Shown here: positions 1 to 13,157 of the stretch, piece after piece
How positions within the stretch are numbered: position 1 is the first letter of the stretch
Layout: the number at the start of each line of letters is the position of its first letter
Assembly: GCA_029929735.1 (NCBI GenBank)
Contig: JAKELP010000041.1
Coordinates: forward strand, 3,099,001 to 3,163,000
Length of the DNA: 64,000 nucleotides
Direction: 5' to 3'
From: Mimosa pudica
Taxonomy: Eukaryota > Streptophyta > Magnoliopsida > Fabales > Fabaceae
Position numbers and translations under genes: made by a program
The notes under the pieces: generated by a model
Seen by the model: only the letters and a program-made list of their open reading frames with translations
What the model was told of the DNA's origin: nothing
Databases searched by the model: none

Positions 1-449
1 ACTGAAGACTTGCACAAAAGTTAAGTTGGTAAATTAAATGTGATTTAGCATACATTGTTTTGTGCCAGAGTAATAAATGCTTGAATCACATCCCCTCTTT
101 CAATTCACACAACTATCCAGAAATAGTTATTTGGCTGTCGTAGTGCTAGGGGAGTAGGACTATATAATTGTGGGTTTTTGTTTTGGTTTAGAGTAGAAAT
201 CATGGTTTACCTTTTGTATTTTAGCATCCCTTTGGGGTTACCAATTTTATTTTATTTATTATTTTTTTTGGGGGGGGGGGGGATTTCCTTGGTTGGAAAT
301 ACTTGCGCCTCTCCATCCCTCCATATCTGAGCCTATCTTGGAGAGATTTATTCTTAGTTTGCATTTGTGTTATTTTGCATTCCTGATTTTGTAATTTTCT
401 TCATTAGCTTATACTTTATTGGTTGTAATGTTTACAAAATAAAAATCAG
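1..449 (+). other. Intron of the CHR5-like gene (partial)
   Basis: I see no coding similarity in this stretch. It ends in a normal AG acceptor at 448-449, directly before the first recognisable CHR5-like exon, so it is read as the 3' part of an intron that starts outside the window. A run of 13 G follows a T-rich tract at 270-282, which could cause length variation or sequencing error. Confidence 0.6.
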
Positions 450-2963
450 GTTATGAAATTTGGGAATGATAGCCAAATCCAGTTAATGGCTGCTGAGGTT
501 AGTGGGGCATTCGCAACTGCTCCGCCTGAAGGTCAGATTGAACTCTTCAATTCTCTTATTGATGGCTGTAACGAAGCAGTGGAACTAGGGAGTATGGACC
601 CAAAGGTTTGTACGGCACTAAATGTTTTTACAAGCATGTGTGCAGTTGGTTTATGTATTCTTATTATTTTCATGCATGGCGTGTATAATTGCATCCAGGG
701 ACCTCTTTTGGATTTTTTTGGTGTCCCAGTGAAGGCAAATGATCTGCTTAAACGGGTTCAAGAACTCCAACTCTTGGCAAAGCGTATTAGTAGATATGAA
801 GATCCCATTGCACAGTTTCGTGTTTTAAGAAATCTTAAACCTTCAAACTGGTCTAAAGGTTGTGGATGGAATCAAAGTAGGTGTTACCCATTATGATTTG
901 TATTTGTACATTTTTGGAAGGTTTTTGATTTCTACTCTTGATGATGATGCTTTACTTTTTGGCAGTTGATGATGCAAGATTGCTTCTTGGAATTCATTAC
1001 CATGGATTTGGCAATTGGGAAAAGATACGATTAGATGAAAGGCTTGGGCTAATGAAAAAGATTGCACCTGTTGAACTTCATCACCATGAAACTTTCTTGC
1101 CACGAGCTCCGAATTTGAGAGATCGTGCTAATGCCCTTTTGGAACAAGTATGTTTTATATGCTTTTTTGGCGTTGGAATTACTTGTTGACTTCTTTATCT
1201 GCTCAATGATTCCCATGCATGTATTATGATATGCTTGCAAGCTACATGGGCTGTTAGTCCCTATTTGGGTTGTTTTTAGCAGCATCACAGTATGGTATTT
1301 GTTTTCTATTCTTTTAACCTCGGTGGCATACTATTGTGAGAAAAAGAATTGATGAACATAAGCAATATAATTTATGTGCCACTATGGATTCGCTTTTTGT
1401 TAGGCATGCTTTATTATCTCTGTGCAACAATACTATGCATGACAAGTGAATCCTTCAGACTATGTTACTGTACAAGATTTTTGTATTTCTTTCATCTGAT
1501 TGCCTTTTGTTTATATGTATTATTCTTTTGAACAAGAAACTAGTGTGGCCAATTTTGGTCTAGTGGGTTTGGACTTTGGAATGACCTGAAACAATCATAA
1601 CACAGGTGGCGTCATTACTTACATGTAACTTCTAAGATATTTTACTTATAAATCAGGGGTCATACGACTTTTGCTTTAGTCGTTGGTCATTGATTTTTGT
1701 TCATTGAACTGTAGCTGTATTGCTTGGCCTATCACTGTGTCTTCTTTATCTTTCTTTTTAACCATCAAAGGTATGAGCTAATTGCTGGAGTGAAATTCAT
1801 CTAGGAACTTGTTGTTCTTGGTCAAAATGCAAATAGTAAAGGGGGACGCAAGGCTTCCAAGAAGGAGAGGGAAACTCTTATGAACATTTCGGTAGCACGA
1901 GGGTCTGAGAAGGGAAAATTAAGTTCTGCCAAAGTTAATGTCCAAATGAGAAAGGATAGATTCCTGAGGCCCCGGAAGATTGAACCGATAGTAAAAGAAG
2001 AGGGTGAAATGTCTGACAATGATGAAGTGTATGAGCAGTTCAAGGAAGTAAAATGGATGGAATGGTGTCAAGATATGATGATTGATGAAATGAAAACCTT
2101 GAAACGTCTGCACAGGTTGCAGACAATCAGTGCCACACTTCCAAAGGAAAAGGTAAAGTGGCCTCTTAAAGTAAAGCCCTCTCTCTCCCAAACAAAAAAG
2201 TTTGACACCTTCGTTACTTACATACGTGTGTCCTGATTTTTTTCTAGGTGCTTTCCAAAATCCGCAATTACTTGCAGCTTCTTGGGCTGAGGATAGATCA
2301 AATTGTGTTAGATCATGAGGAGGAACCTTATAAGCAAGATAGTAAGTTCTTTTTCCAGTTTTACATGTTAATGCTCTTCATTTTATAGTTATTTTAGCCG
2401 CAACTTGTTGATGTCTTGATTTTATTCTTCTTTTAAAACCATGTGGATTTTGTTTCTTTTTGGATGATTCGCTTCATGTGAGTTATGAACTTGCGTCCTT
2501 GTTATTTTCAGGGATGACTACGCGATTGTGGAACTATGTCTCTACCTTCTCCCATCTTTCAGGAGAGAGACTGCAGCAGATCTATTCCAAACTTAAACAG
2601 GAGCAACATGATGATTCTGGGGTTGGCCCCTCTCACATCAATGGGTCAATATCTGTTCCATTTGGGAGAAACCATCCTAGTTCGTTCCCTCGCCGAGGAG
2701 TAAAAAATGTGGCATCCAATCAAATGCCAGAACCAGTTCATAATACAGGAAAATCTGAGGCTTGGAAAAGAAGGAGGAGAGAAGGTGACAGTCATTTCCA
2801 AGGTCAGCCTCCGTCTCAGAGAGCTATGGATAATGGAGTTCAAACATCTGACCCAAACTCACTGGGTATTCTTGGGGCAGGACCATCCGATAGACGTTTT
2901 GTTAGCGAGAAACCTTTTAGGACACGACCGAGCGGGGCTCCTCCAAGACAGGGTTTCTTGTAG
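450..2963 (+). CDS. CHR5: CHD1-type chromatin remodeling ATPase, C-terminal exons (CHR5-like)
   Basis: Six exons join in frame: 450-605, 699-876, 966-1147, 1805-2152, 2248-2341 and 2512-2963, all with GT-AG introns, giving the last 469 residues. The SNF2 ATPase and chromodomains lie upstream, outside the window. The visible part holds the SANT/SLIDE-like DNA-binding region (LLDFFGVPVKANDLL, then NWSKGCGWNQIDDARLLLGI and HYHGFGNWEKIRLDE) and, after a basic linker, the CHD1 helical C-terminal domain (WMEWCQDMMIDEMKTLKRLH to RMTTRLWNYVSTFS). The tail is Arg/Gly/Ser/Pro-rich and ends GFL. CHD1-class proteins slide and space nucleosomes in the nucleus; the plant member is CHR5. The SANT/SLIDE plus helical C-terminal order separates it from the PICKLE (CHD3) class. 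Assignment rests on recognised family sequence, not on a search. Confidence 0.93.
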
Positions 2964-3683
2964 GGTATAAAATTAGTCACTTGTGTGTGAATGAGAATGG
3001 CTGATTCTAGAGTATTGGCAGTCTGGCTATTGGCCGTACTTGTGCAATTACACGGCTTCAGCTACTGTATATTCTCTGGAGTATTTTTTTGGCAACTCAT
3101 GGGAATAATGAGATCTTGCAGATCTTTTTTTGGACCCCCCTGGCTGACATGACATGGATCTTCATAAAAGGGATTTGCAGCCCCAAACGAGGTAGTTGAA
3201 GCCGACGATTTATCTGGGTTGTGCAAGATGAAAGGAGTCTTGCCCCATTTTTGCTTCATCGTCAGCCCTTATATTTTGACCATCCTCCCTAAAGTTGAGC
3301 TCAGCAAAGTGTTTACGTATATAGCAAAAATCTTGAAAGGATTTTTCCTTTTTTAATCTTACATTTGATACAGACATGCATTAGAAAAGTGTATATTATC
3401 AGTTTTGCAATTCAATTGAACTTACTAGGCCTAATGCAGGATAAAATTATGTCCGCATATGCATACAGAAATGTATTTTATCTCCAAGATTTTGTGCTAC
3501 TACTTGTGATTCCCATATGTATTTGAAATTTCATCCATTGCTCTTCAAAAGTTGATTGGCCTATGGTTTAGAATTCATGCCAATATTTCTATGTATTGGA
3601 AATTTTAACATATGGCAGATATATATTCTACTAACTAAAGTTAAGTTGTTGACATTTCTTTTGGAGGTTAATGGAGTATCCAA

Positions 3684-3687
<4 letters not shown>

Positions 3688-3736
<49 letters not shown>
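3688..3736. repeat. (TA)n microsatellite
   Basis: About 24 uninterrupted TA units between the CHR5 and NIPA genes. Confidence 0.95.
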
Positions 3737-3738
<2 letters not shown>

Positions 3739-3912
3739 GCATGTAATTAGAGTATATGTTAATTTATAAGTAAAATAAATAAATTTTGACGTAAAACATT
3801 AATATAAACAATCTTAAGTTATTCTTAATTTTTCAATAAGTTATCTATTATGCTGGGAGGGGAATACAAAACAATTTATGTAGGATTTATTTCATACATA
3901 AGTTTCTTTATA

Positions 3913-4098
3913 CTACCTCCGAAAATATAGGATCTAATTGACTTTTTTTTTCGAGATTAAGGTTGCAAAATAGGTTATTAAATGATGACACTAGTTTAAG
4001 GAAAAAATTAGGTAAATCAATTTGTAATTAACTTATTTTGTTTTTTAAGGATTTTTTAGACAAAGTCAATTAAGTCTTATATTTAGGACCAAAGGGAG
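3913..4098. mobile_element. Stowaway-like MITE, short version
   Basis: It begins CTACCTCCG and ends AAAGGGAG, with TA on both sides as expected for Tc1/mariner-type Stowaway elements. The inner sequence (GGTTGCAAAATAGGTTATTA, then TAGGTAAATCAATTTGTAAT) matches the copies at 12608, 13158, 26034, 27615 and 56303. It is about 55 bases shorter than those because part of the middle is missing. Confidence 0.8.
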
Positions 4099-5194
4099 TA
4101 GCTATTTGTTTCTCAATTGGATAGGATATGTAAATGTGTGTGTGTGAGCTTTAGTTTTTTATTATGTCTTAGCTAACTTTTTTAGGAAAATGAACCATTT
4201 ATCTTAATCTCTCCAAAAAAGTCAATTGAATTATTATGGAGGAAAGTAAAAATAATCATATATTCAGGGGAGATGATATCATGTTGTACTCTTTTCCCTT
4301 AACTATTGTCCCACTAAACTTTTCTGGTAAAATTTTTAACAATGCAACTTTGATAATTATTTTCTTTTTCCTTTACTAGGTTTTTGTTCCATTGGGCTTT
4401 TTCTTCTAGTAAGGTTTTAATGAGATACAATAATAAGGATATTAAAGGGGGAATGTAATGAAATAAAATTATATGTACTGAATGTCTATAATCCCTTCAC
4501 CTTCATCTTTCCCCTAGGATTTTTTTTCATTAAATGTCATTAACATTGTAACCCCCCTCAATGAATTTTTGTAGGAGTTTCTAATGTCATAAAATTCATC
4601 ATAATTCTCTTGTACATGCATATTTCAATAACTTAGAGTCCATAAATAGGGATCATGTCTAAGATATTACCATTGAATCACAAGTGAAAGTGATAACTTC
4701 TTTCTGTCATATTTTCCCTGATATCTTATTTCTTGTTCTTATGTTCTTTTCTTTTGCATCTATGTGCTGTTCATTATTTTGATAACAAAAATAAAATAGT
4801 TGAAAGCTATAGATTATCTAAATAATATAAGTTTTTTTTATAAAAATATAATCATGTGGCAAACTATAATTTGAGACAAGGACAGACGCTGAGAGACTAG
4901 GCGCTGAGGAGGGTACCCCAATCCTCTTAATTTCCTTGTCTCCCATCAAATCGTGCATTTAATCATTTGTGTGTAAGCAGATAGATAGATGTAGACAAGA
5001 ACACGTACACATACTATTTATTTGAAGGTTAGGTGCACTATGAGTGTCTACCAGGTTTAGTTAGTTTGGTGTATCCTTGTGGTAAGACATTGAGGATGGG
5101 AACAAATTAGACCACTAAATTATATTTTTACATATTCTAGACCAACCTATTCATACTTCAACAAAGCAAATACTTTTGCATATTATTTAAAATA

Positions 5195-5419
5195 CTCCCC
5201 TGTTCCTAATTATAAGTCTACTTTGACTTTTTTATGAAAGTTAAGGAAACAAATTAGACCACTAAATTATAACATATAACAAATGTAATTACAATATATG
5301 TCAGTTTATAACTAGAATAAATTAATTTTGAAGAAAACAGATAATTTTAAATGATAAAATTTGTAACTTTAACTTTTTTAAATAAGTCAAAATTGACTTA
5401 TAATTAAGATCGGAGGGAG
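5195..5419. mobile_element. Stowaway-like MITE, diverged family
   Basis: It starts CTCCCCTGTTCCTAATTATA, ends CGGAGGGAG, and is flanked by TA. The arms pair imperfectly (AAGTCTACTTTGACTTTTTT against AAGTCAAAATTGACTTATAA). The interior differs from the main family in this window. Confidence 0.7.
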
Positions 5420-5517
5420 TATAAAATAAAATTTACTAACTTAGAGTTATTAAGTCAAACTATTTGTTCTGATCAAAAAGTCAAACTATTTGTATCATTA
5501 CATTACATGATATGTTA

Positions 5518-5864
5518 CTCCCTTCGTCGCATACGGTAAAGTGAAGTTTTTTTGAATAATCTTATCTCATAATATAAAGTAATGTTTGAGTTAAATAAAA
5601 CAATAAATGATATTTTCAAATATTACTCTTAACTTTTTTTCTCACACGTCACATCAATTATCAATACATAATATTTTCTTCATTTTTTTCATTACTCTCT
5701 ATATTCTCTTTTTGTCTTTTTCATCATTACTCTCTTTTTTATTCTTCCATAAATATGAGAGTTTTTGGAAACAAAATTGTTTCCTACATAATTATTGCTT
5801 TTTAACAAATTTTTGAGAATTCATTATTCGATTAAAACCACCTTATAATATGGGATGGGTGGAG
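5518..5864. mobile_element. Possible MITE with CTCCC termini
   Basis: It is bounded by TA and starts CTCCCTTCGTCGCATACGG and ends ATGGGATGGGTGGAG. The terminal inverted repeat is weak, so this is a tentative call. An unlikely AT-rich open frame lies inside. Confidence 0.4.
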
Positions 5865-7762
5865 TAATCTATAAGTCAAGTAAAACAGTTGTGAGAAAAA
5901 TGATTAATGTAAACAAGGAAATAGAATAAGAAGGTCTTGTATTAGAGCCAAAAGTCAATGTCCACTAGTTCTTATACTTAATACTAGATGTAGTATTATC
6001 ATGTCACTTTTTTATAACAATATTATCATATCATTGAATGGTTCATTCTTGCTTAGTATGGTCATAAATTTCATAACAAACCTCACCAAAACTTTATACA
6101 CTGAAACTTGTTTGCAGTTGCAACTATTGGGATGTCTTTCTCTAATGAATTATGGATTGTCTACTTTTTAAATTTTTAATTATTAATGTATTGCTTACTT
6201 TATATGTTCTTGAATTAAAAATTGACGGGCAATATAATAGAAACTCGTCCATAATTCACATGGTTATCTAAATTTTGTTGTCAATTAAGACCCTTTCAAG
6301 GAACTTTCTTTTATTTTCTTCGTGAAATCCCTTGCAAGGAAATTTCTCCCGAATAATAAATGTACTTTTTTCTTGGTGATAGCGAACAATACTTGTTATA
6401 AATTATAGATATAGATAATAGATAATATCATAATAGGAGTACACAATAAAGTTGATGCATATAAAATATAAATTGATAATTCATAATATTGCCGACATTG
6501 GGCCGTCATCCAAGGAGAGTGTAATGAGATAGCTGGGCCTCATGGAACCCATGTGGCCCAATGACAGTGATAATCAACGTAAGACAAATCTACGTCAACC
6601 CCTCATATCATACACGTGGCAGGATTCTATATTACCTGTGGGCCCATGTGACAGTTGGCTCATGTGGAGTGATCCCATAGCTATATTCTTCTACTCCCAC
6701 TTTCTATTGGGTAGTTCCAAACTATACTCAATTTCACACGCATGATTTGTTTTTATTAAAAAAAAAAAATTGAGGCCACACTACAAAAAGTGTAAATCTT
6801 ATAAAATTATCTAATACTCACACTTATAAATGTGTGTGATTTGTGTTGTTAGCACGGAAACATATTTTTTAGGTGTCCAAAAAATTAAAACTTTAGTATG
6901 CATCTAACATAATTTAAGAAATATTTTAAAGTGTTAGGTGTAGAACAATATACACAAAACGCACTATTAAAAAATAATTCTCTATGTTGGATGCATGCTA
7001 ACCTTTTATATTTAGACTAATTTAAGTGACATATGAACCATATCATTCAATAGTTTAATAAACTTTTATAATTTTCTATAAATGAAATCATTTTGATTTT
7101 ATACTAGTAATTAGATTTAAGTGTAAAGACTATTAACTACGTCTATGCATTCTTAAAGGTAGAAGACAATAGACTATGATATCCGAATTGTCATAATTAT
7201 TAACTTAATGAGCAAGCCAAATTACATTATTGATTATTCACTTTTCTGCAAATATAAGTTCAAGCACCTGTTTAGGTTTATAACAATGGGACCCTCACAT
7301 GTAATGAGATCACAATATGTCTAGTAAGTAAGAAGGTACTATATAAAAATTAAATGAACACCAAGAATTCATGAAAAATATAATTCTTAGTTTTTAACCA
7401 TTGTTTCATATGCTGTATCAAAAAGACTAAATATTGTTCTACCAATTACTTTAAATGGAAAATTATGCCTACTTTGTTGACCAAAAAATATCTTTGGATC
7501 ATAAAGTTTTTGCAATTCACATTTCAGTTCACACACATTGAACGCAATCAAACAGATCACGTTGCATTATATATTTGGTCCAAAGTTTGTAACTTTTTAT
7601 TGCCAACCAAAGTTTCTAATTCATTAAACTATCACATGAATTTATTATTTTATTTCTTCCAAGTAATTATGTTGACTCTTTAATTTAATTTGGCTGAAGA
7701 AAGAAGAATCAATCATAGAAGCAAGTGGAGCCCACAAAGGTTTTGATTTGTTTGGTGGTGTG

Positions 7763-7769
7763 TATATAA
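7763..7769 (+). promoter_or_regulatory. Candidate TATA box of the NIPA gene
   Basis: TATATAA lies 139 bases before the chosen ATG, which would leave a 5' leader of roughly 110 bases. It is placed by sequence and distance only. Confidence 0.45.
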
Positions 7770-7907
7770 TTGTATCACCATATTCATTATATCTTTTTTT
7801 TCCCCAATTGAGCAAGATGATCTGAAAAATTTCATCTTTTTGTGGAGCCAATCCATGAAGAGAAGAAGAAAACACAAAACCCAGAAGAAAGTTTGAGACT
7901 TTTGAAC

Positions 7908-10900
7908 ATGACCATGTCAAAGGAGAATGTTAAAGGTGTAATTTTGGCTTTGGCTTCAAGTGCTTTCATTGGGGCAAGTTTTATCATCAAGAAGAAAGGT
8001 CTTAGAAGAGCAGCTGCAGCCACTGGTGTTAGAGCTGGTAAATAATAAATTTGCTCTTTTTCTTGTTTTTGATATTTTTTACATTTATTTTTTGATATTT
8101 GTGTTTATTTTGGTTAATTATGGCTTGTTGTTTTATCTTGTAGGTGTTGGAGGGTATTATTATCTGTTGGAGCCTCTTTGGTGGCTAGGGATGGTCACTA
8201 GTAAGCCCCTAATGTTGTTTATGAATTTTCCATTGTTTTCTAGCTGTAGTTAGTTATCTGAGATGAATTTTCTTGGCCCAATTATGATGCAAAGTTTATG
8301 ATGTTTTCTTTATTTTTTATGCTTGTTAAAGTTGGATCAATTTCATTTTATGTGGTTTACTAGATCCTGGATTTTGTGCTCCATGTCTTTTTCCAATGTT
8401 TGTCTAGGTTATTGCTGTGCTTATTCTTTCTGGTTTTAAAGCTGTATTGCTAATTATGATAGATAATTAACATGGCCATGGACTTTTGATCCTTTGCTGA
8501 CTTCTTGCAGAATCTTTGTTGTTGTATGGTTTGTGATTTAGTGATTGTTGGAGAGGTTGCGAACTTTGTTGCGTATGCATTTGCCCCTGCGGTTCTTGTT
8601 ACGCCGCTTGGTGCACTGAGTATCATTGTGAGGTAGCTGCCATACTTTGTTTTCCCTTTAATTATGGCTAGAGAAGTGTTTTCTTTTACATTGTAAACCA
8701 ACATTGACATGTGACTGTGAAATGTGAATGCTTCCCTCTAGTGCGGTTTTGGCTCATTTCATTTTAAGAGAGAGATTGCACCTGCTTGGAATGTTGGGCT
8801 GTGTGATGTGCATTGCTGGTTCTGTCATTATTGTCATTCATGCACCTCAGGAGCGTGCTATCACATCTGTTCAGGAAATATGGAATTTGGCTACCCAACC
8901 AGGTCAGAATGCACTTCTATTTATATTTGAAGATGATTATTTGATAGTTATTGGTTAACATTGGTATTTCTTTGATTGCAGCATTTCTAGTGTATGTGTG
9001 CTCAGTGGCGGTATTGGTTTTCATTTTGGTCTTTCATTTTTCTCCACGGTGTGGGCATACCAATGTGCTAGTTTTTACTGGCATTTGTTCTTTGATGGGT
9101 TCTCTCTCTGTACGTGATTGAACAGATCTCTCTCCTTAATTATCTGGTTTGATGCATTTGTTACTTCAAAATATCATGTTTAACAAATATAACGAACTGT
9201 GGTACTTTATATCATTTTCAAAGTGATTTTATTTTGGCACCTAATGTCTGGCAATGGATTTCATGAAAAGATTCTTGGCCAGTATGCAAATTAATTTTGA
9301 GTACTACAAAGGCTCAAAATTTGTCACTTTTCTTTTTAGCTTTTTGGACTCTTATCTCCATTTTTATTGGAAAAGTGGGATGTACATGTGGAGAATCTTT
9401 CTCTGGTCCAATTTGAAGTTCTCTGCGTGGAGTTTATTCCACCCCTCAATGTGCACTTGATCTGCATGACGAATTGCTTGTTCAAATTATTCTTTGCCAT
9501 CCATAGTTTCTGTAACTAATTCGTATGAAAATGTTATTACTTTTCAGGTGATGAGTGTCAAAGCCCTTGGAACTTCATTGAAGTTGACATTTGAAGGTGT
9601 GAATCAGTTATTCTACCCGGAAACATGGTTCTTTATGCTGGTTGTGGTTACATGTGTCATCACTCAAATGAATTACCTCAATAAGGTTAGTCACTCTATG
9701 CTTCTTGAAATTAGTCCTGTCGCCACAGCCTGCTTTTGGAAATTTCTCTGGACCAATAAAATTGCTCTTTTGCCTTGAATGTAACACATGCTTATTTTTT
9801 AGCTGTTGATGATCTTCTGATAGTAGTTCTAATGTAACACATGCTTATTTTTTAGCTGTTTACAAGGTTTATTTCGTCTAAAAACTTAAGCTGCCTGGGT
9901 CCAGAAATGATTTTGTACTGTAAAAATAATAAGTACATTTTGCTCCTTTTGCATCCTCGTTCACCTTTATTAGTTCTATGAGAGTGGACATTATAATACT
10001 CACACATTTCTTCATTGTGGCAACAAAATTCCAAAAGTGCAATTTCGATATTACTTTTTTGGTTCTTTATGATTACTGCTGTATCTATGAATTGACAGTA
10101 TATAATTTTCCTGACAATAATATAGTTTGTTTTTTTAAGCATGATAAACATTGAATCAGTTCTCCTGCATGAGTGAAATACCTTATTTAGTCTGAAAGCT
10201 TTCGATAGTCTTAGTATTTGAAATTATTTATATCAGTAATTTTGTGACGACAGGCTGCTGGATGACTGTTAGGAATTGGTGTATATACGGTGGTGAAAAT
10301 CTACCATTAAGTGGTCCGAATATGGCGTTTTTTGTTGTTTTTGTTTTCTTTTTTTGGGATATCCCTAGGGGAGGAGAGGGGAGGGGTGGGTGGATTAATT
10401 CTGAAAGAATTTGTGGACATCTATTCTGTACTGATTATGTGGGCTGAAGAATTAAGATATGAAGTTTGAGAAAATACATTGTCGTAACTATATTTTGTTT
10501 CTTTCTCTTTACTAAAGGTAAGGCAGAGGTTAATTAGGAATCAAACAAAATTAGAGATGCAAAGATGCTTCTTTAGTGTGTGAGCCATTGGCAGACTCTA
10601 CCGTTGATAATTATTGAAGGGAGGTCAAAGCAAATGCACGATATTAACAAGAATGAACTTAGAAGTTTTGTGTCTTTTAGGTCTGTTACAGGGGAGGTTA
10701 GGAGGTTAGTTTCTGTTAGTTAGAAGGAGGGCTTTTAAATGAAAAAGATATTTTCTGTACTGACTATGTTTTTCATTGGTTTAGGTTAATGTGCCTAGAT
10801 ATAGTTTCTCATGTGTCAAATGGTATCAGAGCTGGGTTTTTGGCCAAATATTTTTGCCAGAAATTGGAAATTGAGGGCATTGCTGGAAACCTGATCACAT

Positions 10901-11806
10901 GAATGCCTCATATTCTTGAGCATAGGATGGATCTGTGTGAGGCAATATCAAGAGATATTTTTACACATTTTGGAAAATACTCATGAATACTATAAAAACC
11001 ATTTCATCTTCGAAGCTTAGTCTGTTCTCTTATAAGTTCTGGCATATACATATATTTGTACAATAAGTAACTTTTTGTTGACAAATACCATTCCACTGAT
11101 GACCATACCGAATATTAATTATGTGCCTTTTGTTTTGCATTTGTATGTTATGTTTGTTTTATTTATACTTGTACAGTTCACTTTCCTTGAATTAATATTC
11201 CTCTTTTGATATTTGTAGTAATATTTGTCGTCTTAACAAGGTGCGTTCCAATATTTCAGGCTCTTGATACCTTCAACACAGCAATTGTATCTCCTATATA
11301 TTATGTAATGTTCACTTCACTTACAATCTTGGCCAGTGTAATAATGTTCAAGGTATTACCATCTTGTAGCTGAGGATGTTGAAAAACACATTATTTATAA
11401 ATTTGAATTGTTCACTCAATTTTAACCCACCCTGTGCTTACAGGATTGGGAGGGTCAAGGTATTTCGGACATTGCATCAGATATATGTGGATTTATCGTC
11501 GTGCTTGCTGGCACCATTTTATTGCAGGTGTCCAAGGACTATGAGAGAAGCCCTTCCTTTGGAGGTGAGAAATTCTGAACCTACCATTCAACTCTGATAT
11601 CAATATCCAAAATATGCTTTCCTATTGGACCTTGATTGATATATTGTCTTTTCACTTCCCTTTTGCTTGCAGGTAGCAATTCCGCACTTTTATCGCCTTC
11701 ATTATCGGCCCATCTTTATGCTGGCAATGGTGAATTATTTAAGCTAGCTGATGAAAATGTGGCTCCATCTGAGGTTATGAGTTTAAGAATGCAAGAATCA
11801 GAATAG
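7908..11806 (+). CDS. Probable magnesium transporter NIPA
   Basis: Nine exons: 7908-8037, 8144-8200, 8542-8632, 8742-8902, 8982-9109, 9548-9685, 11260-11352, 11444-11564 and 11673-11806. All introns are GT-AG and the exons join to 350 residues, typical for the family. The protein has about nine hydrophobic segments, opening with GVILALASSAFIGASFIIKK, then EPLWWLGM, GEVANFVAYAFAPAVLVTPL and a late TILASVIMFKDWEGQ. These are hallmarks of the NIPA (DUF803, drug/metabolite transporter superfamily) proteins, which are predicted to move Mg2+ across plasma or endosomal membranes. The frame stays open upstream through a GTG at 7842; the first ATG is at 7908 and a second in-frame ATG is at 7914. Intron 6 is 1574 bases and contains an old copia LTR remnant. 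Substrate is inferred from the family. Confidence 0.93.
9778..9861 (+). repeat. 30-bp direct repeat in NIPA intron 6
   Basis: The string beginning AATGTAACACATGCTTATTT occurs at 9778-9807 and again at about 9831-9860, separated by 23 bases. It is a small local duplication within the intron. Confidence 0.85.
10264..10832 (+). mobile_element. Degenerate Ty1/copia LTR end with primer-binding site
   Basis: TGGTATCAGAGC at 10821-10832 is the initiator-tRNA-Met primer-binding site used by most plant copia elements. Just before it is LTR-like sequence ending GTGTCA; a TGTTAGGAATTGGTG at about 10264 is a plausible left edge. No coding domain follows, so this is an old remnant inside NIPA intron 6. 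The left boundary is uncertain. Confidence 0.6.
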
Positions 11807-12607
11807 ATGGCTTTATCAGCTGGTGTGATAGAGTTTTTTCACTTCAATTAGTCATGGTGGAAGGGAAAGCCTTACCTCTAGAGAATCCAAAGGAAGTACT
11901 GAAATCATAGTTTGATGGATAAGTTCCTGAACACATGCTGTTTATATAACACCATGAGCATATCAAGAGAACTGATATGTTGAAAACTGTGTCCATAGTT
12001 GCTGGGTTCTCATGAAGAGGTTTGTTTTTCTTGGTTTGGTGAAATTGGGAAGTAGGAAAAATATTTATTGAATTTGTTTTGAAGTAAAAAAAGTGACTAG
12101 GGATACAGATTACTGCGGTTTTGTTTGTAAATTATTGAGGTGTACAGATAATTAAGCAGTTGCTGTTCATTTTAATTGTTTTTCCTCCTTGTGAAAATGA
12201 AATATTCTTTCTCTTGAAGCAATTTTTATTGGTGAAACTCTTCCTTTCCCCTGAATTATTAGTACTCCTCCCATGCATGGTTCTTGTTAAGTTATTATAA
12301 GACCATCATTCCTTATGGTTTTAATACGAATTAATTGTATTTGACCAAAAACAAAAGCATTAATTGTTTTTCCTTTTGAATATCATTGTCTCTGATATTT
12401 CCTTGTTAAGCAAACTTTTGTTTCAACTATTTTAGTTATATTTCTCAATTTATGTACAGTAAATCCTTATAAAAAAGACTGGAAGAACTAGCTTGATGTC
12501 TAGTGACTACAAGCAAAATATACACTTGGCTATCCAAGTTTATATTAGGTTATGGTTTGGTCTATCAAATTTTAAAAAAATTTAAAATGTATTTCTCTTC
12601 TTGAATA

Positions 12608-12849
12608 CTCCCTCCGTTCCTAAATATAAGACCTAGATAACTTTTTTCTGGAAAGATTAAGGTTGCAAAATAGGTTATTAAATGATGACATATTTGATAT
12701 CTTTTTAGATTATCCATTAGCTTATAGGTAAAATAAACTAGTTTAAGAGAAAAAATTAGGTAAATCAATTTATAATTAACTTATTTTTTGCTTTTTTTTA
12801 GGATTTTTCAAAAAAGTCATCTAGGTCCTATATTTAGGAACGGAGGGAG
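12608..12849. mobile_element. Stowaway-like MITE, copy A
   Basis: 242 bp, TA on both sides. Termini CTCCCTCCGTTCCTAAATAT and CTATATTTAGGAACGGAGGGAG form a near-perfect inverted repeat. It is nearly identical to copy B 550 bp downstream, in the same orientation. Confidence 0.92.
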
Positions 12850-13157
12850 TATTATTTAGTCCAAAAAAATATGTTTTCACGCTGTTAGTTTTATAAGGAA
12901 TATTAAGTAAATTTTTGAAACGATGATTTTATAGTGCAGATAAAAATACATTAAAAATTAATTTTCAACATTATAAAGAATTGGAAGATCTAGAAAAAAT
13001 GCCACTTGAATTTAAAAAAAATGTGATATTTGCCCAGAAAATTTTAACTAAGAATTGAGGTGGATGATAATCCATAAACATTCCACATGGAATATTTGAC
13101 CGAGTTAACAGTCAAATTTAACATTACCTAATGGTGAGTTGAAATTGATCCCTCTTA

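Larger units (their letters stand above)
2964..7762. other. Intergenic region between CHR5-like and NIPA genes
   Basis: About 4.8 kb without a gene. The first few hundred bases are probably the CHR5 3' untranslated region. The rest is AT-rich and carries a TA repeat and three MITE-like elements, listed separately. A G-box-like CACGTGGC lies at about 6613-6620, well over 1 kb upstream of the NIPA start, so its relevance is unknown. The short open frames here are AT-rich and lack codon structure. Confidence 0.6.

Noticed and set aside
5607..5816. 69-codon hydrophobic frame
   Set aside because: It is made of T-rich low-complexity DNA inside a likely MITE and encodes mostly Phe, Ser and Leu.
6776..6789. 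CACTACAAAAAG, resembling the end of a CACTA transposon
   Set aside because: No matching inverted end or 3-bp duplication was found nearby, and the word alone is too short.
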